From NCBI GenBank assembly GCA_013697245.1, contig JACCXH010000015.1:62001-126000 (forward strand): a stretch of DNA of 64,000 nt. Direction: 5' to 3'. Made by a program: the position numbers and the translations under genes. This document shows, piece by piece, positions 38,539-48,518 of this stretch. The first letter of the stretch is position 1, and each line of letters begins with the position of its first letter. The stretch is from Bacteroidota bacterium. GTDB taxonomy: Bacteria > Bacteroidota > Bacteroidia > B-17B0 > Aurantibacillaceae. Below the pieces are notes generated by a model that did no database searches, was not told the origin of the DNA, and was given only the letters and a program-made list of their open reading frames with translations.

Positions 38539-39288
38539 ATGATAAAAACAGTAATAATTGAAGATGAACAAAAAAGCCGCGAAATGCTTGCAGGTATCAT
38601 CCAAAAAAACTGCCCGCAATTACAAATTGTAGGCCTGGCAAAAAATGTAAATGATGGGGTTGATGTGATCAAAAAAGAAAACCCTGATCTTGTATTTTTA
38701 GATATTAGTATGCCCGATGGCAGCGGCTTTGATCTTTTAGAAAAAATGCAGGGTCATAAATTTGAACTCATATTTGCTACCGCAAGCGATCAGCACGCCA
38801 TTCGCGCTATAAAGTACAGCGCCTGTGATTATCTATTAAAACCAATTGATATTGAAGAATTAAAGCATGCTGTGGAAAAGGTAGCGCAAAAGAAAAATGC
38901 CAGCCCTAATATGGAAAACCTTAATTTTTTGATCCAGCAATTAAAAAAATCAGATGATAGTTTTCAGAAGATAACTTTACCAACCGGTAATGCCTACGAA
39001 ATTGTAAATATTAAAGATATTATCCGCTGTGAAGCAGATGGCAGTTACACTACTTTCTTTTTAACCGATAAGCGTAAATTAATGATCAGCGCAGGGTTAA
39101 AACATTATGAAGAATTGCTTCCCGAAAGTGAATTTATAAGGGTACATCACCATCATTTAATTAACATGAACCATGTGGTGCGCTTCTTAAAAGAGGATGG
39201 GGGATACGCAGTAATGAGCGATGGCACCAAGATAGAGATCTCGCGACGAAAAAAAGATGCGTTTATGGAAAAACTGAATAAATCCTAA
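38539..39288 (+). CDS. LytTR-family response regulator
   Basis: IIEDEQKSREML, LVFLDISMPDGSGFDLL; LytTR domain IIRCEADGSYTTFFLTDKRKLMIS..FIRVHHHHLINMNHVVRF. Confidence 0.96.
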   Translation: MIKTVIIEDEQKSREMLAGIIQKNCPQLQIVGLAKNVNDGVDVIKKENPDLVFLDISMPDGSGFDLLEKMQGHKFELIFATASDQHAIRAIKYSACDYLLKPIDIEELKHAVEKVAQKKNASPNMENLNFLIQQLKKSDDSFQKITLPTGNAYEIVNIKDIIRCEADGSYTTFFLTDKRKLMISAGLKHYEELLPESEFIRVHHHHLINMNHVVRFLKEDGGYAVMSDGTKIEISRRKKDAFMEKLNKS

Positions 39289-39466
39289 TATATTTTTAGC
39301 CACAGATTATACAAATTTTCATTGATTATTTTCTTTCAGCTGATACTTTATTGTTTAATGTAATTCCTAATGTATTCATTATGAATTGAATTGCATAAAT
39401 TCAGAATTGCTGTTTTTTGTTAATTATTGCAATTAGTGGCTTGCATCCTAAAACAAGCCGGTTTTA

Positions 39467-39494
39467 CCACTTATAAAGTAAAATTAGCCACTTG
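39467..39494. promoter_or_regulatory. Putative LytTR-type direct-repeat operator
   Basis: ACCACTT at 39467 and GCCACTT at 39488, 21-bp start-to-start; further copies nearby. Confidence 0.35.
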
Positions 39495-39585
39495 TTTGAA
39501 CGACGAAAAAATTCTTCAAAAACGACCTACCTTTATAATAAGTTCTTTCAATAGGGTTTTTGTTTAGTTTATAACAAAAAAAATT

Positions 39586-39630
39586 AAGCCACTTTCAGAT
39601 TTTGGAGATTTTCTGTTGGTGGCTTTTTCT
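39586..39630 (+). terminator. Terminator-like hairpin in the long gap before guaB
   Basis: AAGCCAC (39586-39592) / GTGGCTT (39619-39625) followed by TTTCTTTT. Confidence 0.45.
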
Positions 39631-39697
39631 TTTCACAGATTTTAGAGCTATTCTTGGCAAAAGCCCAATTTATAAGCCATATTTTGGAAAAAAACAG

Positions 39698-39705
39698 TAT
39701 ATTTG
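39698..39705 (+). promoter_or_regulatory. Bacteroidota-type -7 promoter element of guaB
   Basis: TATATTTG matches TAnnTTTG, 32 nt upstream of the guaB ATG. Confidence 0.45.
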
Positions 39706-39736
39706 CCCGAATTTTAAAACCTTAAAGTTCAACCCA

Positions 39737-41218
39737 ATGGTTTCCATTAATAGTATCACCAACAAATTTGTTGCAGAAGGATTAACATACGACGATGTAT
39801 TGTTAGTACCCAATTATTCTGAGATCTTACCCAAAGAGGCTAACATCACTTCATACTTCACAAAGAATATAAAATTAAATACACCCATCGTTTCCGCAGC
39901 AATGGATACGGTAACCGAATACAAACTGGCAATTGCTATTGCCCAGGAAGGTGGTATTGGTGTGTTACATAAGAACATGAGCATTGAAGACCAAGCCGCA
40001 CAGGTACGTAAAGTAAAACGTAGCGAAAGCGGTATGATTCAGGACCCGGTTACTTTATTTAACAGCGCAACCATCGGCGATGCGGTAAATATAATGAGCG
40101 AGAATAAGATCGGCGGTATTCCTGTAGTTGATAAAGAAGGTAAATTGTTAGGTATTGTTACCAACCGCGATCTCCGTTTCGAAAAAGATTTTAAAAAACC
40201 GGTGGTGAATGTAATGACAACTTTTAAAAATGTTATTACTGCACAAAAAGGTATCACCTTAAAGCAAGCAGAAGAAATTTTGCAGGAACATAAGATCGAA
40301 AAACTTCCTATTCTTGATAAGGCAAATAAATTGGTTGGTTTAATTACCTATAAGGATATCATTAAAATTAAAGTTCGTCCAAACGCATGTAAAGATGAGC
40401 GTGGCCGTTTACGGGTAGCTGCAGCGGTTGGTGTTACAACCGATACTATTTTACGTGTAGACGCTTTGGTGGAAGCAGGTGTAGATGCCATTATTATTGA
40501 TACTGCTCACGGACACAGCAAAGGTGTTATCGAAAAATTAAAAGAAGTAAAAAAGAAATATAAAAGCTTACAGGTTATTGTTGGGAACATAGCTACCGGC
40601 AAAGCAGCACTTGCTCTGGTAAAAGCTGGCGCCGATGCTGTTAAGGTTGGTATTGGGCCAGGCTCAATTTGTACCACACGTGTTATTGCAGGTGTTGGGG
40701 TACCACAATTAACTGCAATTTTAGAAGTAGCTGTTGCCTTAAAAGGTACCGGCGTTCCTTTGATCGCTGATGGCGGAGTTCGTTTTACAGGTGATGTGGT
40801 TAAGGCTTTAGCTGCAGGCGCGGGCACAGTAATGATGGGTGGTATGTTTGCCGGCACAGAAGAAAGTCCCGGAGAGACAATTATTTTTGAGGGCCGTAAA
40901 TTTAAATCTTACCGTGGTATGGGTTCGTTAGAGGCCATGCAAAAAGGCAGTAAAGACCGCTATTTCCAGGCCGAAGAAGATGATATTAAAAAACTGGTGC
41001 CCGAAGGTATTAGTGGTCGTGTGCCATACAAAGGCAGTCTTGCCGAAATCATGTACCAGATAATTGGCGGCTTAAGAGCCGGTATGGGTTATTGTGGCGC
41101 TAAAGATATTAATGCATTGCAACAAGCTAAATTTATTCGTATAACAGCAGCCGGCGTAAAAGAGAGTCACCCGCACGATGTGGTGGTAACGCGCGAAGCG
41201 CCTAACTATAGCAGGTAA
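39737..41218 (+). CDS. guaB: Inosine-5'-monophosphate dehydrogenase
   Basis: [14 protein letters not shown], tandem [29 protein letters not shown]; start moved from 39602 to the conserved N-terminus. Confidence 0.97.
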   Translation: MVSINSITNKFVAEGLTYDDVLLVPNYSEILPKEANITSYFTKNIKLNTPIVSAAMDTVTEYKLAIAIAQEGGIGVLHKNMSIEDQAAQVRKVKRSESGMIQDPVTLFNSATIGDAVNIMSENKIGGIPVVDKEGKLLGIVTNRDLRFEKDFKKPVVNVMTTFKNVITAQKGITLKQAEEILQEHKIEKLPILDKANKLVGLITYKDIIKIKVRPNACKDERGRLRVAAAVGVTTDTILRVDALVEAGVDAIIIDTAHGHSKGVIEKLKEVKKKYKSLQVIVGNIATGKAALALVKAGADAVKVGIGPGSICTTRVIAGVGVPQLTAILEVAVALKGTGVPLIADGGVRFTGDVVKALAAGAGTVMMGGMFAGTEESPGETIIFEGRKFKSYRGMGSLEAMQKGSKDRYFQAEEDDIKKLVPEGISGRVPYKGSLAEIMYQIIGGLRAGMGYCGAKDINALQQAKFIRITAAGVKESHPHDVVVTREAPNYSR

Positions 41219-41223
41219 TTTTT

Positions 41224-41685
41224 ATGAAAAGAATAAGTACTTATTTTTTTATTTTACTGGTAGTTATTTCAATCACTTTTTTTTCGTGTAAAAAATATCC
41301 GGATGGACCTGCTTTTTCGCTGCGGTCAAAATCAGAGCGGCTTTCCAACTTGTGGAAGATAGAACAGTACAAATATAACGGTTCGGATAGTACCGCTTTT
41401 GTAAAAAAATATTTGTTCAATAACTACAGGTTGGATATTGAAAAAAAAGGCGAATACATTTTTGATTATAATTTAGTTATAGGTTCGGCTTTAATCCCAA
41501 TTTCAGAAAGTGGCAAATGGGTTTTTAGCGGCGATAAAAAATCGGTCATTTTTACCAAAGAAAGCGGCAATACTTCCGCAGCAGCAGGGACAAATGCCAC
41601 CTGGGAGATCTTGCGTTTAAAGGAAAAAGAGTTTTGGGCTAAATATACCCAGGATGATAATGTTATAGAAGTGCATTTTAATTAA
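41224..41685 (+). CDS. Hypothetical lipoprotein (lipocalin-like)
   Basis: Lipobox ITFFSC; WKIEQYKYNGSDST..GEYIFDY..GKWVFSGDKKSV. Confidence 0.7.
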   Translation: MKRISTYFFILLVVISITFFSCKKYPDGPAFSLRSKSERLSNLWKIEQYKYNGSDSTAFVKKYLFNNYRLDIEKKGEYIFDYNLVIGSALIPISESGKWVFSGDKKSVIFTKESGNTSAAAGTNATWEILRLKEKEFWAKYTQDDNVIEVHFN

Positions 41686-41693
41686 GAAGAAGA

Positions 41694-42296
41694 ATGATTT
41701 TACCTATTGTAGTTTATGGCGATCCGGTTCTCAGAAAAATGGGAGAGGAAATTGATAAGAATTATGAGGGACTTGATGTGTTAATTAAGAACATGTTCGA
41801 TACCATGTACAATGCCAATGGTGTTGGCTTAGCGGCTCCACAAGTGGGAAAAGCTATACGTTTATTTATTATTGATACACAACCTTTTTCTGAAAGCGAC
41901 GATGAGGATGATGACGAAGAATTTACACCCGAACAAAAAAAACAATTAAAAGCTTTTAAAAAAATATTCATCAACGCGCGCATTCTTAAAGAAGAAGGAA
42001 CAGAGTGGAAATTTAACGAAGGCTGTTTAAGCATTCCTAAGATACGCGAAGATGTGAACCGTTTACCAAACATTGAGATAGAGTATTACGATGAGAATTT
42101 TGTAAAACATAAAGAAAAATACGATGGTGTTATTGCGCGGGTGATCCAGCACGAATACGATCATATAGAAGGTAAATTATTTACCGATATTATCAGCCCT
42201 TTTAAACGTAAAATGATTTCCGGCAAATTAAACGATATTGCTAAAGGTAAAATTACAGCCGATTACAAGACCCGAGTTTATAAACCAAAAAAATGA
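41694..42296 (+). CDS. def: Peptide deformylase
   Basis: GVGLAAPQVG, EGCLSIPK, QHEYDHIEGKLF; acidic insertion SESDDEDDDEEFTPEQKK. Confidence 0.97.
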   Translation: MILPIVVYGDPVLRKMGEEIDKNYEGLDVLIKNMFDTMYNANGVGLAAPQVGKAIRLFIIDTQPFSESDDEDDDEEFTPEQKKQLKAFKKIFINARILKEEGTEWKFNEGCLSIPKIREDVNRLPNIEIEYYDENFVKHKEKYDGVIARVIQHEYDHIEGKLFTDIISPFKRKMISGKLNDIAKGKITADYKTRVYKPKK

Positions 42297-42304
42297 TCAT
42301 AAAA

Positions 42305-42916
42305 ATGAAAAGCAATTTTTTATTTAATCTATTAATTGCCTCTTTCTTTTTTCTTGTTGCCTGCTCTAATCAAGTTGCAGAAAAAACAAATTCTGACAGA
42401 AAAGATTCTGTTAAGGTTGTTGAAACTTCCGATTCGCTTATTCGTTCCAATAAAATGTATCTGTCTGATTGCAAAAAATTATTGGCCGAGGCAAAAAAAA
42501 TGGACAGTACTTTATTAAAAGAAATGGAAGTAAAAACCGACGTAGCTAAAAAAGCCATTAAAGCCTTTACTGATTTTGCTTTTTATTGCGGTAACGATAG
42601 CGTTTGCCCTATTTACTTAATTAAAACGGCCCAGGTAGCGCAATCCATCAACAATATTCCGCAGGCAAAAATTGTTTTAGATAAATGTATAGCCGATTAT
42701 CCTAAGTCGGTCCATCGCCCGGCCGCATTATTTTTATTAGCGCAGTTGTATGATGAAGCAACGTATTTAAATAACGAAGCGGAGGCAAAAAAATTATATC
42801 AAATGATCATTGATGAATATCCAAAAAGCGATTGGGCAAAAAGTTCGAAAGGAGCACTAAACTTTGTTGATAAATCAGATGAACAGATAATGGAAGAACT
42901 TAAAAAGAAGAAGTAA
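42305..42916 (+). CDS. TPR-type lipoprotein
   Basis: Lipobox FFLVAC; AQSINNIPQAKIVLDKCIADYPKSVHRPAALFLLAQLYDE..EAKKLYQMIIDEYPKSDWAKSS; start moved to the second ATG. Confidence 0.75.
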   Translation: MKSNFLFNLLIASFFFLVACSNQVAEKTNSDRKDSVKVVETSDSLIRSNKMYLSDCKKLLAEAKKMDSTLLKEMEVKTDVAKKAIKAFTDFAFYCGNDSVCPIYLIKTAQVAQSINNIPQAKIVLDKCIADYPKSVHRPAALFLLAQLYDEATYLNNEAEAKKLYQMIIDEYPKSDWAKSSKGALNFVDKSDEQIMEELKKKK

Positions 42917-42996
42917 AGTGTTGAACGTATTTAGTTATCAAGACAAAGGGATACAAGACTAAAGAGCATCGACTAACATCTAACAATTCATAAAAC

Positions 42997-43419
42997 ATGA
43001 AACACGAAACCGATAAAATTCCCAGGCAATTGATCACCATTGGCATTTCAGGTGCCATAGCAGTTGCTCTTGGAGCCCTTGGTGCGCATGCTTTAAAGGG
43101 TCAACTTCAAACCGGCTTAATTACACCTGATCTTTTAAATGGTTTTGACACCGCCGTTAAATATCAAATGTACCATACAATTGCTATGCTGGCAGTGGTA
43201 TTATTAAAAACAAAATACGATAGCAAATTTTTAAAACTGGCTTATTATTTATTTTTTTGGGGAATAATTTTGTTCAGTGGTTCTTTGTATTTTTTATGTA
43301 CCCGAAATCTTTATGGAGCCGATTGGTTAAAGTTCTTAGGACCTATAACGCCAATTGGCGGTGTTCTTTTTGTAGCGGGGTGGTTAAGTTTAGCTATATC
43401 TGCCCTTAAAAAAGACTAA
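42997..43419 (+). CDS. DUF423 family membrane protein
   Basis: GAIAVALGALGAHALKGQL..FDTAVKYQMYHTIAML..GPITPIGGVLFVAGW. Confidence 0.93.
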   Translation: MKHETDKIPRQLITIGISGAIAVALGALGAHALKGQLQTGLITPDLLNGFDTAVKYQMYHTIAMLAVVLLKTKYDSKFLKLAYYLFFWGIILFSGSLYFLCTRNLYGADWLKFLGPITPIGGVLFVAGWLSLAISALKKD

Positions 43420-43483
43420 AAAATATAACAACCGTTAATTACTCAAAAATATTTAGCATATTTACCATACTAAAAAAACGTTT

Positions 43484-43918
43484 ATGAAAAACTCGATCAT
43501 CTTAATAAGTAGTATTTTAATGTTAGGTTTAGTTTCCTGCAAAACTAAATCAAAAACTACGTCAACATCTTCATCAACTTCCACTTCAACAACAACTACT
43601 ACTACAAGTAATGCGGATGGAACCGTTACTACTACGTCCGACCGAACCGTATATAATGGTGTTACCGATAAAAGCTGTGCTGTAGAAGTTTCTTTTGGAA
43701 GTCCGGGTTCAGGAATTGATGGTGCTTCTTTTGATAAAGTGAACGCTTTGATAGAGAGCAAAAAACTAAAATCGAGTTCAAAAAGTATAGGTCGTGAGGG
43801 AGAAAAGCGTATTTGCCTGCCATTAACCGAATTAAAAGAAAACGAAAAAAAGGAGTTTATTGATCAGTTGAAAAAAATCGCTAAAGAAGGGCAATATGTC
43901 TCATTATCAATAAGATAA
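43484..43918 (+). CDS. Hypothetical lipoprotein with Ser/Thr linker
   Basis: Lipobox LGLVSC; TTSTSSSTSTSTTTTTTS linker. Confidence 0.65.
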   Translation: MKNSIILISSILMLGLVSCKTKSKTTSTSSSTSTSTTTTTTSNADGTVTTTSDRTVYNGVTDKSCAVEVSFGSPGSGIDGASFDKVNALIESKKLKSSSKSIGREGEKRICLPLTELKENEKKEFIDQLKKIAKEGQYVSLSIR

Positions 43919-43946
43919 AATCTATTTAAACCATTATAAATTGTGG

Positions 43947-43979
43947 AAAAACGGTCTTTTTAAGGCCGTTTTTTTTTTG
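43947..43979 (+). terminator. Rho-independent terminator upstream of pckA
   Basis: AAAAACGGTCTT-TTT-AAGGCCGTTTTT stem (one G-T pair) with T-run. Confidence 0.75.
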
Positions 43980-43987
43980 TACTTTTG
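43980..43987 (+). promoter_or_regulatory. Bacteroidota-type -7 element of pckA
   Basis: TACTTTTG matches TAnnTTTG, 27 nt before the pckA ATG. Confidence 0.4.
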
Positions 43988-44013
43988 CCACACTAACAAA
44001 TACTAATAATACA

Positions 44014-45627
44014 ATGAATGAAATTGGTTTAAAAGCAGATGGTGCCTCAGTTGCGCAACTTGGTCTTTCAAATGTAGAAATGGCTTTTTGGAACCTTCAC
44101 CCAAGCGAATTGGTGGAAGAAACAATATTAAGAGGAGAAGGAGTTTTAACAGACGTAGGTGCATTAGCAATTGATACCGGGGAGTTTACCGGCCGTTCTC
44201 CAAAAGATAAATTTGTTGTAGTTGACGAAAATACAAAAGACAGCGTTTGGTGGGGAGATGTGAATAACCGTTTTGATGCCGATAAATTTGATGTTCTGCA
44301 TAACCGTTTACTAGCCTATTTGGGCGGCAAAGAGATCTGGATCCGCGATTCTTATGCTTGTGCCGATCCTAAATACCGTATCAACATTCGTGTAGTAACA
44401 GAATTTCCTGCACATAATTTATTTGCCAATAATTTATTTTTACGTCCAACCAACGAAGAAATTAAAACCTTTAAACACGATTGGTTAATTATTAATGCAC
44501 CGGGTTTTAAAGCCGATCCAAAAATAGACGGAACCCGTCAGCATAATTTTGCGATCATTAACTTCACTAAAAAAATTATTTTAATTGGAGGTACAGGTTA
44601 CACTGGCGAAATTAAAAAAGGAATTTTTGCAGTATTAAATTATATTTTACCACACGAAAAAGGTGTGCTACCAATGCACTGCTCTGCCAACATTGGTAAA
44701 GATGGCGACACTGCTATTTTCTTCGGTCTTTCGGGAACAGGTAAAACTACTTTAAGTGCCGATCCAAACCGTAAACTAATTGGTGATGACGAGCATGGTT
44801 GGTCAGATACGGGCGTATTTAATTTTGAAGGCGGTTGTTATGCAAAGTGCGTTGATCTTACTGCAGAAAAAGAACCACAAATTTTTAATGCTATTAAATT
44901 TGGTTCGTTATTAGAGAACATTAATTTTCAGGAAGGAACTACTACAGTTGATTACGCTAATATTTCTAAAACCGAGAACACGCGTGTAAGTTATCCATCA
45001 AACTATATTGATAATGCTGTAACACCGGCAGTTGGTGATGTGCCAAAAAATATTTTCTTTTTAACCTGCGATGCTTTTGGTGTATTGCCTCCCATTTCAA
45101 AATTAACTCCGGCGCAAGCGATGTATCATTTTATAAGCGGTTACACTGCAAAAGTTGCCGGAACTGAAATGGGTATCACAGAGCCAACTTTAACTTTCTC
45201 TGCTTGTTTTGGAAAAGTGTTTTTACCATTACATCCAACAAAATACGCCGAGTTATTAGGCGAGAAATTGAAGAAAGGCAATGTGAATGTGTGGTTATTA
45301 AACACCGGATGGGTTGGCGGTAAATATGGCGTTGGTAGCCGTATTAAATTATCGTACACGCGTTCGTTAATTACTGCAGCTTTAACCGGTGAGTTAGATA
45401 AAGTAGAATATGGTACAACGCCCTATTTTAAATTAAATTTCCCTAAGAGCTGCCCAAATGTTCCTGCAGAAATATTAGAACCTAAAAATGCATGGAAAGA
45501 TAAAGAAGCATTTAGTCAAACGGCGCAAAGCTTAGCCGCATCTTTCGTTAAGAATTTTGAGCAATATGCTGGAGCTGCAAATGCTGAAATTTTAGCAGCT
45601 GCTCCAAAAGTAGAAGTAACAGCTTAA
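44014..45627 (+). CDS. pckA: Phosphoenolpyruvate carboxykinase (ATP)
   Basis: FTGRSPKDKFVV, FFGLSGTGKTTLSADPNRKLIGDDEHGW, NFEGGCYAKC, RIKLSYTRSLI. Confidence 0.98.
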   Translation: MNEIGLKADGASVAQLGLSNVEMAFWNLHPSELVEETILRGEGVLTDVGALAIDTGEFTGRSPKDKFVVVDENTKDSVWWGDVNNRFDADKFDVLHNRLLAYLGGKEIWIRDSYACADPKYRINIRVVTEFPAHNLFANNLFLRPTNEEIKTFKHDWLIINAPGFKADPKIDGTRQHNFAIINFTKKIILIGGTGYTGEIKKGIFAVLNYILPHEKGVLPMHCSANIGKDGDTAIFFGLSGTGKTTLSADPNRKLIGDDEHGWSDTGVFNFEGGCYAKCVDLTAEKEPQIFNAIKFGSLLENINFQEGTTTVDYANISKTENTRVSYPSNYIDNAVTPAVGDVPKNIFFLTCDAFGVLPPISKLTPAQAMYHFISGYTAKVAGTEMGITEPTLTFSACFGKVFLPLHPTKYAELLGEKLKKGNVNVWLLNTGWVGGKYGVGSRIKLSYTRSLITAALTGELDKVEYGTTPYFKLNFPKSCPNVPAEILEPKNAWKDKEAFSQTAQSLAASFVKNFEQYAGAANAEILAAAPKVEVTA

Positions 45628-45655
45628 AATAATATCAATTATCACAGAACAAAAA

Positions 45656-45678
45656 ATCCCTGGCCAATGGTTAGGGAT
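45656..45678. terminator. Terminator hairpin between convergent pckA and PD40-OmpA genes
   Basis: ATCCCTGGCC-AAT-GGTTAGGGAT, 10 pairs including two G-T pairs. Confidence 0.65.
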
Positions 45679-45702
45679 ATTTTGTTTTATACTAATTAAC
45701 TT

Positions 45703-47712
45703 TTAAAGTTCCGTGATCTTCAATTCAACTCTACGGTTCAATTGTCTTCCTTCAGGATCATCACTGCCATTTGGTTTTGTATTAGGTGCTACTGGCTGGG
45801 TTTCTCCATAACCTTTTGCTTTCATATGTTCGGTTGTAATACCTTTTTCTATTAAACGTGTTACAACAGCCTGCGCTCTTTCTTCCGAAAGCTTCAGATT
45901 GTAGGCATCATCGCCTTTACTATCTGTATGGCCCGAGATCTCTACTTTCATGTTTGGATTACTTCTCATTAGCATTACCAAATTCTTAAGCTCCACATTT
46001 GAAAGAGGACGTAAAGTAGCTTTATCAAAATCAAAGAAAATATTATTCAAAGTAATTTTCGATCCAACAACAATCGGATGTAGTTTTACAGATCTTTTTA
46101 CTTCATAATAGGTAGATTGTTTTGGGATCTCCATATTTTCAGAATAAAATAAATGGTTCTCAGCCTGGTAAGTAATGTTGTAATTTTTACCCGGCGTTAG
46201 AATAAATAAAAACTGGCCCGTTTTTGCGTTGGCTTTGTATACACCAACAATTTCTTCTGTTTCATTATCAGTAACAGTAATCATTACTTTTTTTGCCGGC
46301 ATACCCGCTTCATCATTTACAGTACCTTGTATCAAGGTTAACGGCGTTTCTTTTCGGTCTAAAAAAGTAGCCATGTAATTATCTTTTTCGCCTAAACCAT
46401 CAGCACGAAAAGAAGAAAAATAAGCGGTTTTTCCATTAGGGCTTACCATATAAAAAATGTCATCATCTGTTGTATTAATTGGATAACCTACATTTACCGG
46501 CGCCGACCAGTTACCATCAAAAGAAAGTAAACTTGAAAAAATATCAAAGCCACCCATGGTATTATGCCCGTTAGAACTGAAAGATAATGTAACGCCGTCA
46601 GGATGGATTGATGGTGCATCTTCATCATATGTTGTATTGATGTTAGCACCAAGGTTTATAGCCTTGCCCCAGTCGCCATCTGATCCACGCTTGCTCATGT
46701 ATAGATCTAAACCACCAAACCCACCGGGCTTGTTGCTTGAAAAATATAAACTGTTACCATCTGCAGAAATAAAAGCGCTGGGTTCCCAATGTTTGGTATT
46801 GATGTTGTCGTTTAACTTAACAGGTTTACTCCATACATCACCATCTAACGAGGTTGAATAAATATTTCCGTCACCCATATCATCTTTGTAAATAAGAATC
46901 ATTTGTGCGTCAGGAGAAACACCTACAGTTGCTTCATGCCATTCGGTATTAATAGGTGCACCAATATTTTGTGCTGTAGACCAACCGTTTTTAGTTTTGG
47001 AGGATGTATATATGTCTTCCATGTAATTTCCTTCGTTATCTTTTTCGCCACCTGTTGTTTGTGGCCTACGCGATGTAAAGAAAAGTGTATTCTGATCTGC
47101 TGAAAAAATACCGGAGTAATCTGCATAAGGTGAATTTACAGTATTACCAAGATTTTGTATTTTTATTTTAACAGGGTTGGCAACTAAACTTTGTCCAACT
47201 TTGCACATGTCAATTTTACGGTTGGTTTCTGCTAATACTGTTTTATCAGTAGCATTATTTTTCTCTGCTACACTTATATATTGTTGGTAAGCCGTAATAG
47301 CTTTATCAAATTCATAATTCCAATGGTAAGCATCGCCTAAATATTTAAAAGCAATAAACGGCGCCCGTTTTTCTTTATAAGAACTTGGTTTAGTATCGTT
47401 AGCAGTAGATGTAACTGCCTTATTAAAATATCCGATGGCTTTTACTCTATCACGTCTTGCGCTTTGGTAACACATACCTATTTTAAAGGCCAGGTTCATG
47501 TTAGTTGGATCTTGTTTATAAAGATTGAGAAATACAGGCAATACTTCTGCATAGGCGCCTTTAGTGGAAGTTAATGATTCGCTTTTACTATCTGATATTT
47601 TAGAGAATATTTTTTCAGCATCGTCAAATTCTTTTTCAGAATTTTTGTTTTGTGCGCTGAGGTAGTTTATACTTAATAGAAATGTTATTGTAATAAATTT
47701 TAATGCTTTCAT
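45703..47712 (-). CDS. OmpA-family protein with TPR-like region, PD40 propeller repeats and CarboxypepD-regulatory-like domain
   Basis: TLFFTSRRPQTTGG, SLYFSSNKPGGFGGLDLYMS repeats; NNIFFDFDKATLRPLSNVELKNL..VEISGHTDSKGDDAYNLKLSEERAQAV. Confidence 0.93.
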   Translation of the reverse strand: MKALKFITITFLLSINYLSAQNKNSEKEFDDAEKIFSKISDSKSESLTSTKGAYAEVLPVFLNLYKQDPTNMNLAFKIGMCYQSARRDRVKAIGYFNKAVTSTANDTKPSSYKEKRAPFIAFKYLGDAYHWNYEFDKAITAYQQYISVAEKNNATDKTVLAETNRKIDMCKVGQSLVANPVKIKIQNLGNTVNSPYADYSGIFSADQNTLFFTSRRPQTTGGEKDNEGNYMEDIYTSSKTKNGWSTAQNIGAPINTEWHEATVGVSPDAQMILIYKDDMGDGNIYSTSLDGDVWSKPVKLNDNINTKHWEPSAFISADGNSLYFSSNKPGGFGGLDLYMSKRGSDGDWGKAINLGANINTTYDEDAPSIHPDGVTLSFSSNGHNTMGGFDIFSSLLSFDGNWSAPVNVGYPINTTDDDIFYMVSPNGKTAYFSSFRADGLGEKDNYMATFLDRKETPLTLIQGTVNDEAGMPAKKVMITVTDNETEEIVGVYKANAKTGQFLFILTPGKNYNITYQAENHLFYSENMEIPKQSTYYEVKRSVKLHPIVVGSKITLNNIFFDFDKATLRPLSNVELKNLVMLMRSNPNMKVEISGHTDSKGDDAYNLKLSEERAQAVVTRLIEKGITTEHMKAKGYGETQPVAPNTKPNGSDDPEGRQLNRRVELKITEL

Positions 47713-48009
47713 TGGGATTTATATAAAAGGTTAATAATAGAACAAACAGGATTCTATTTCCGGTTTGTGAATGACGTTTGTCATTTTTTGTTTGCGAATA
47801 TGATTAATGTTGGGGACGGTCTTATATGTGCATATATAGTGCCACAGATAAAAGGATGTAGTTATACTCCTGGCAAGCAGTAGGAGCAATGATTGCGTTT
47901 TTTTAAGAATGGGAATAAAAAAAAGAAATTTTTGGTTTTTATCCCGAAATGGGCATTATATTGCTCAAAAGATGAAATTTAATTTAGAAATTATTTTATC
48001 TTTGGTTGC

Positions 48010-48103
48010 GTGATGGAACACAGATAAAACGGATTAAACAGGTCTTTACTGATTTTTAATCGGCGTTTGATCTGTAAATCTTTTAACTCCATGTTCCATC
48101 TCC
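48010..48103. repeat. ~94-bp repeat copy A with inverted-repeat ends (GATGGAACA / TGTTCCATC)
   Basis: Shares layout and end sequences with copy B at 48519-48610. Confidence 0.65.
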
Positions 48104-48113
48104 TTACTTTATC

Positions 48114-48512
48114 ATGAAAAACAAAATTCAAATAGAAAAACCCTGTACCAAAAAATTTAATGCTATGACATCAATTGCGGGAGGTAGATTTTGTGGAAGT
48201 TGCGAAACTAAAGTAATGGATTTCACAAAAATGAGCTTAAGCGAGATCGAAATTTTCTTTAAGGACAACTCCTCTGAAAAAATTTGCGGGCGTTATAATG
48301 CAAGACATACAAGCGAAACAAATAGTTTTTCTTTTTTTAATAAGGTCGAAAGTTATTTATTTAAAACACGTTTCAGAAAAGTAGCAGTCTGGAGCATCTC
48401 TCTTGCTTTCTTTTTATTGAACAGTTATAAGTGTATGGGTAAACGCATTTATACCGAGCCGGTAAAAGAGAATAAGCCAACTCAAAACGATACGATCGTA
48501 AAACCAAAATAA
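48114..48512 (+). CDS. Small protein with N-terminal Cys-motif domain (C..M..GRFCxxCxxxVMDFT) and one TM
   Basis: PCTKKFNAMTSIAGGRFCGSCETKVMDFTKMSLSEIEIFF. Confidence 0.75.
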   Translation: MKNKIQIEKPCTKKFNAMTSIAGGRFCGSCETKVMDFTKMSLSEIEIFFKDNSSEKICGRYNARHTSETNSFSFFNKVESYLFKTRFRKVAVWSISLAFFLLNSYKCMGKRIYTEPVKENKPTQNDTIVKPK

Positions 48513-48518
48513 TTTTCG

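Noticed and set aside
41880-41950. Acidic insertion in peptide deformylase as a possible novelty
   Set aside because: I believe such acidic insertions occur in other Bacteroidota deformylases; catalytic motifs are intact, so not treated as unusual.
43560-43640. ACT/TCA-rich tract suggesting a microsatellite or CRISPR-like repeat
   Set aside because: Encodes a Ser/Thr linker of a lipoprotein; no spacer-repeat organisation.
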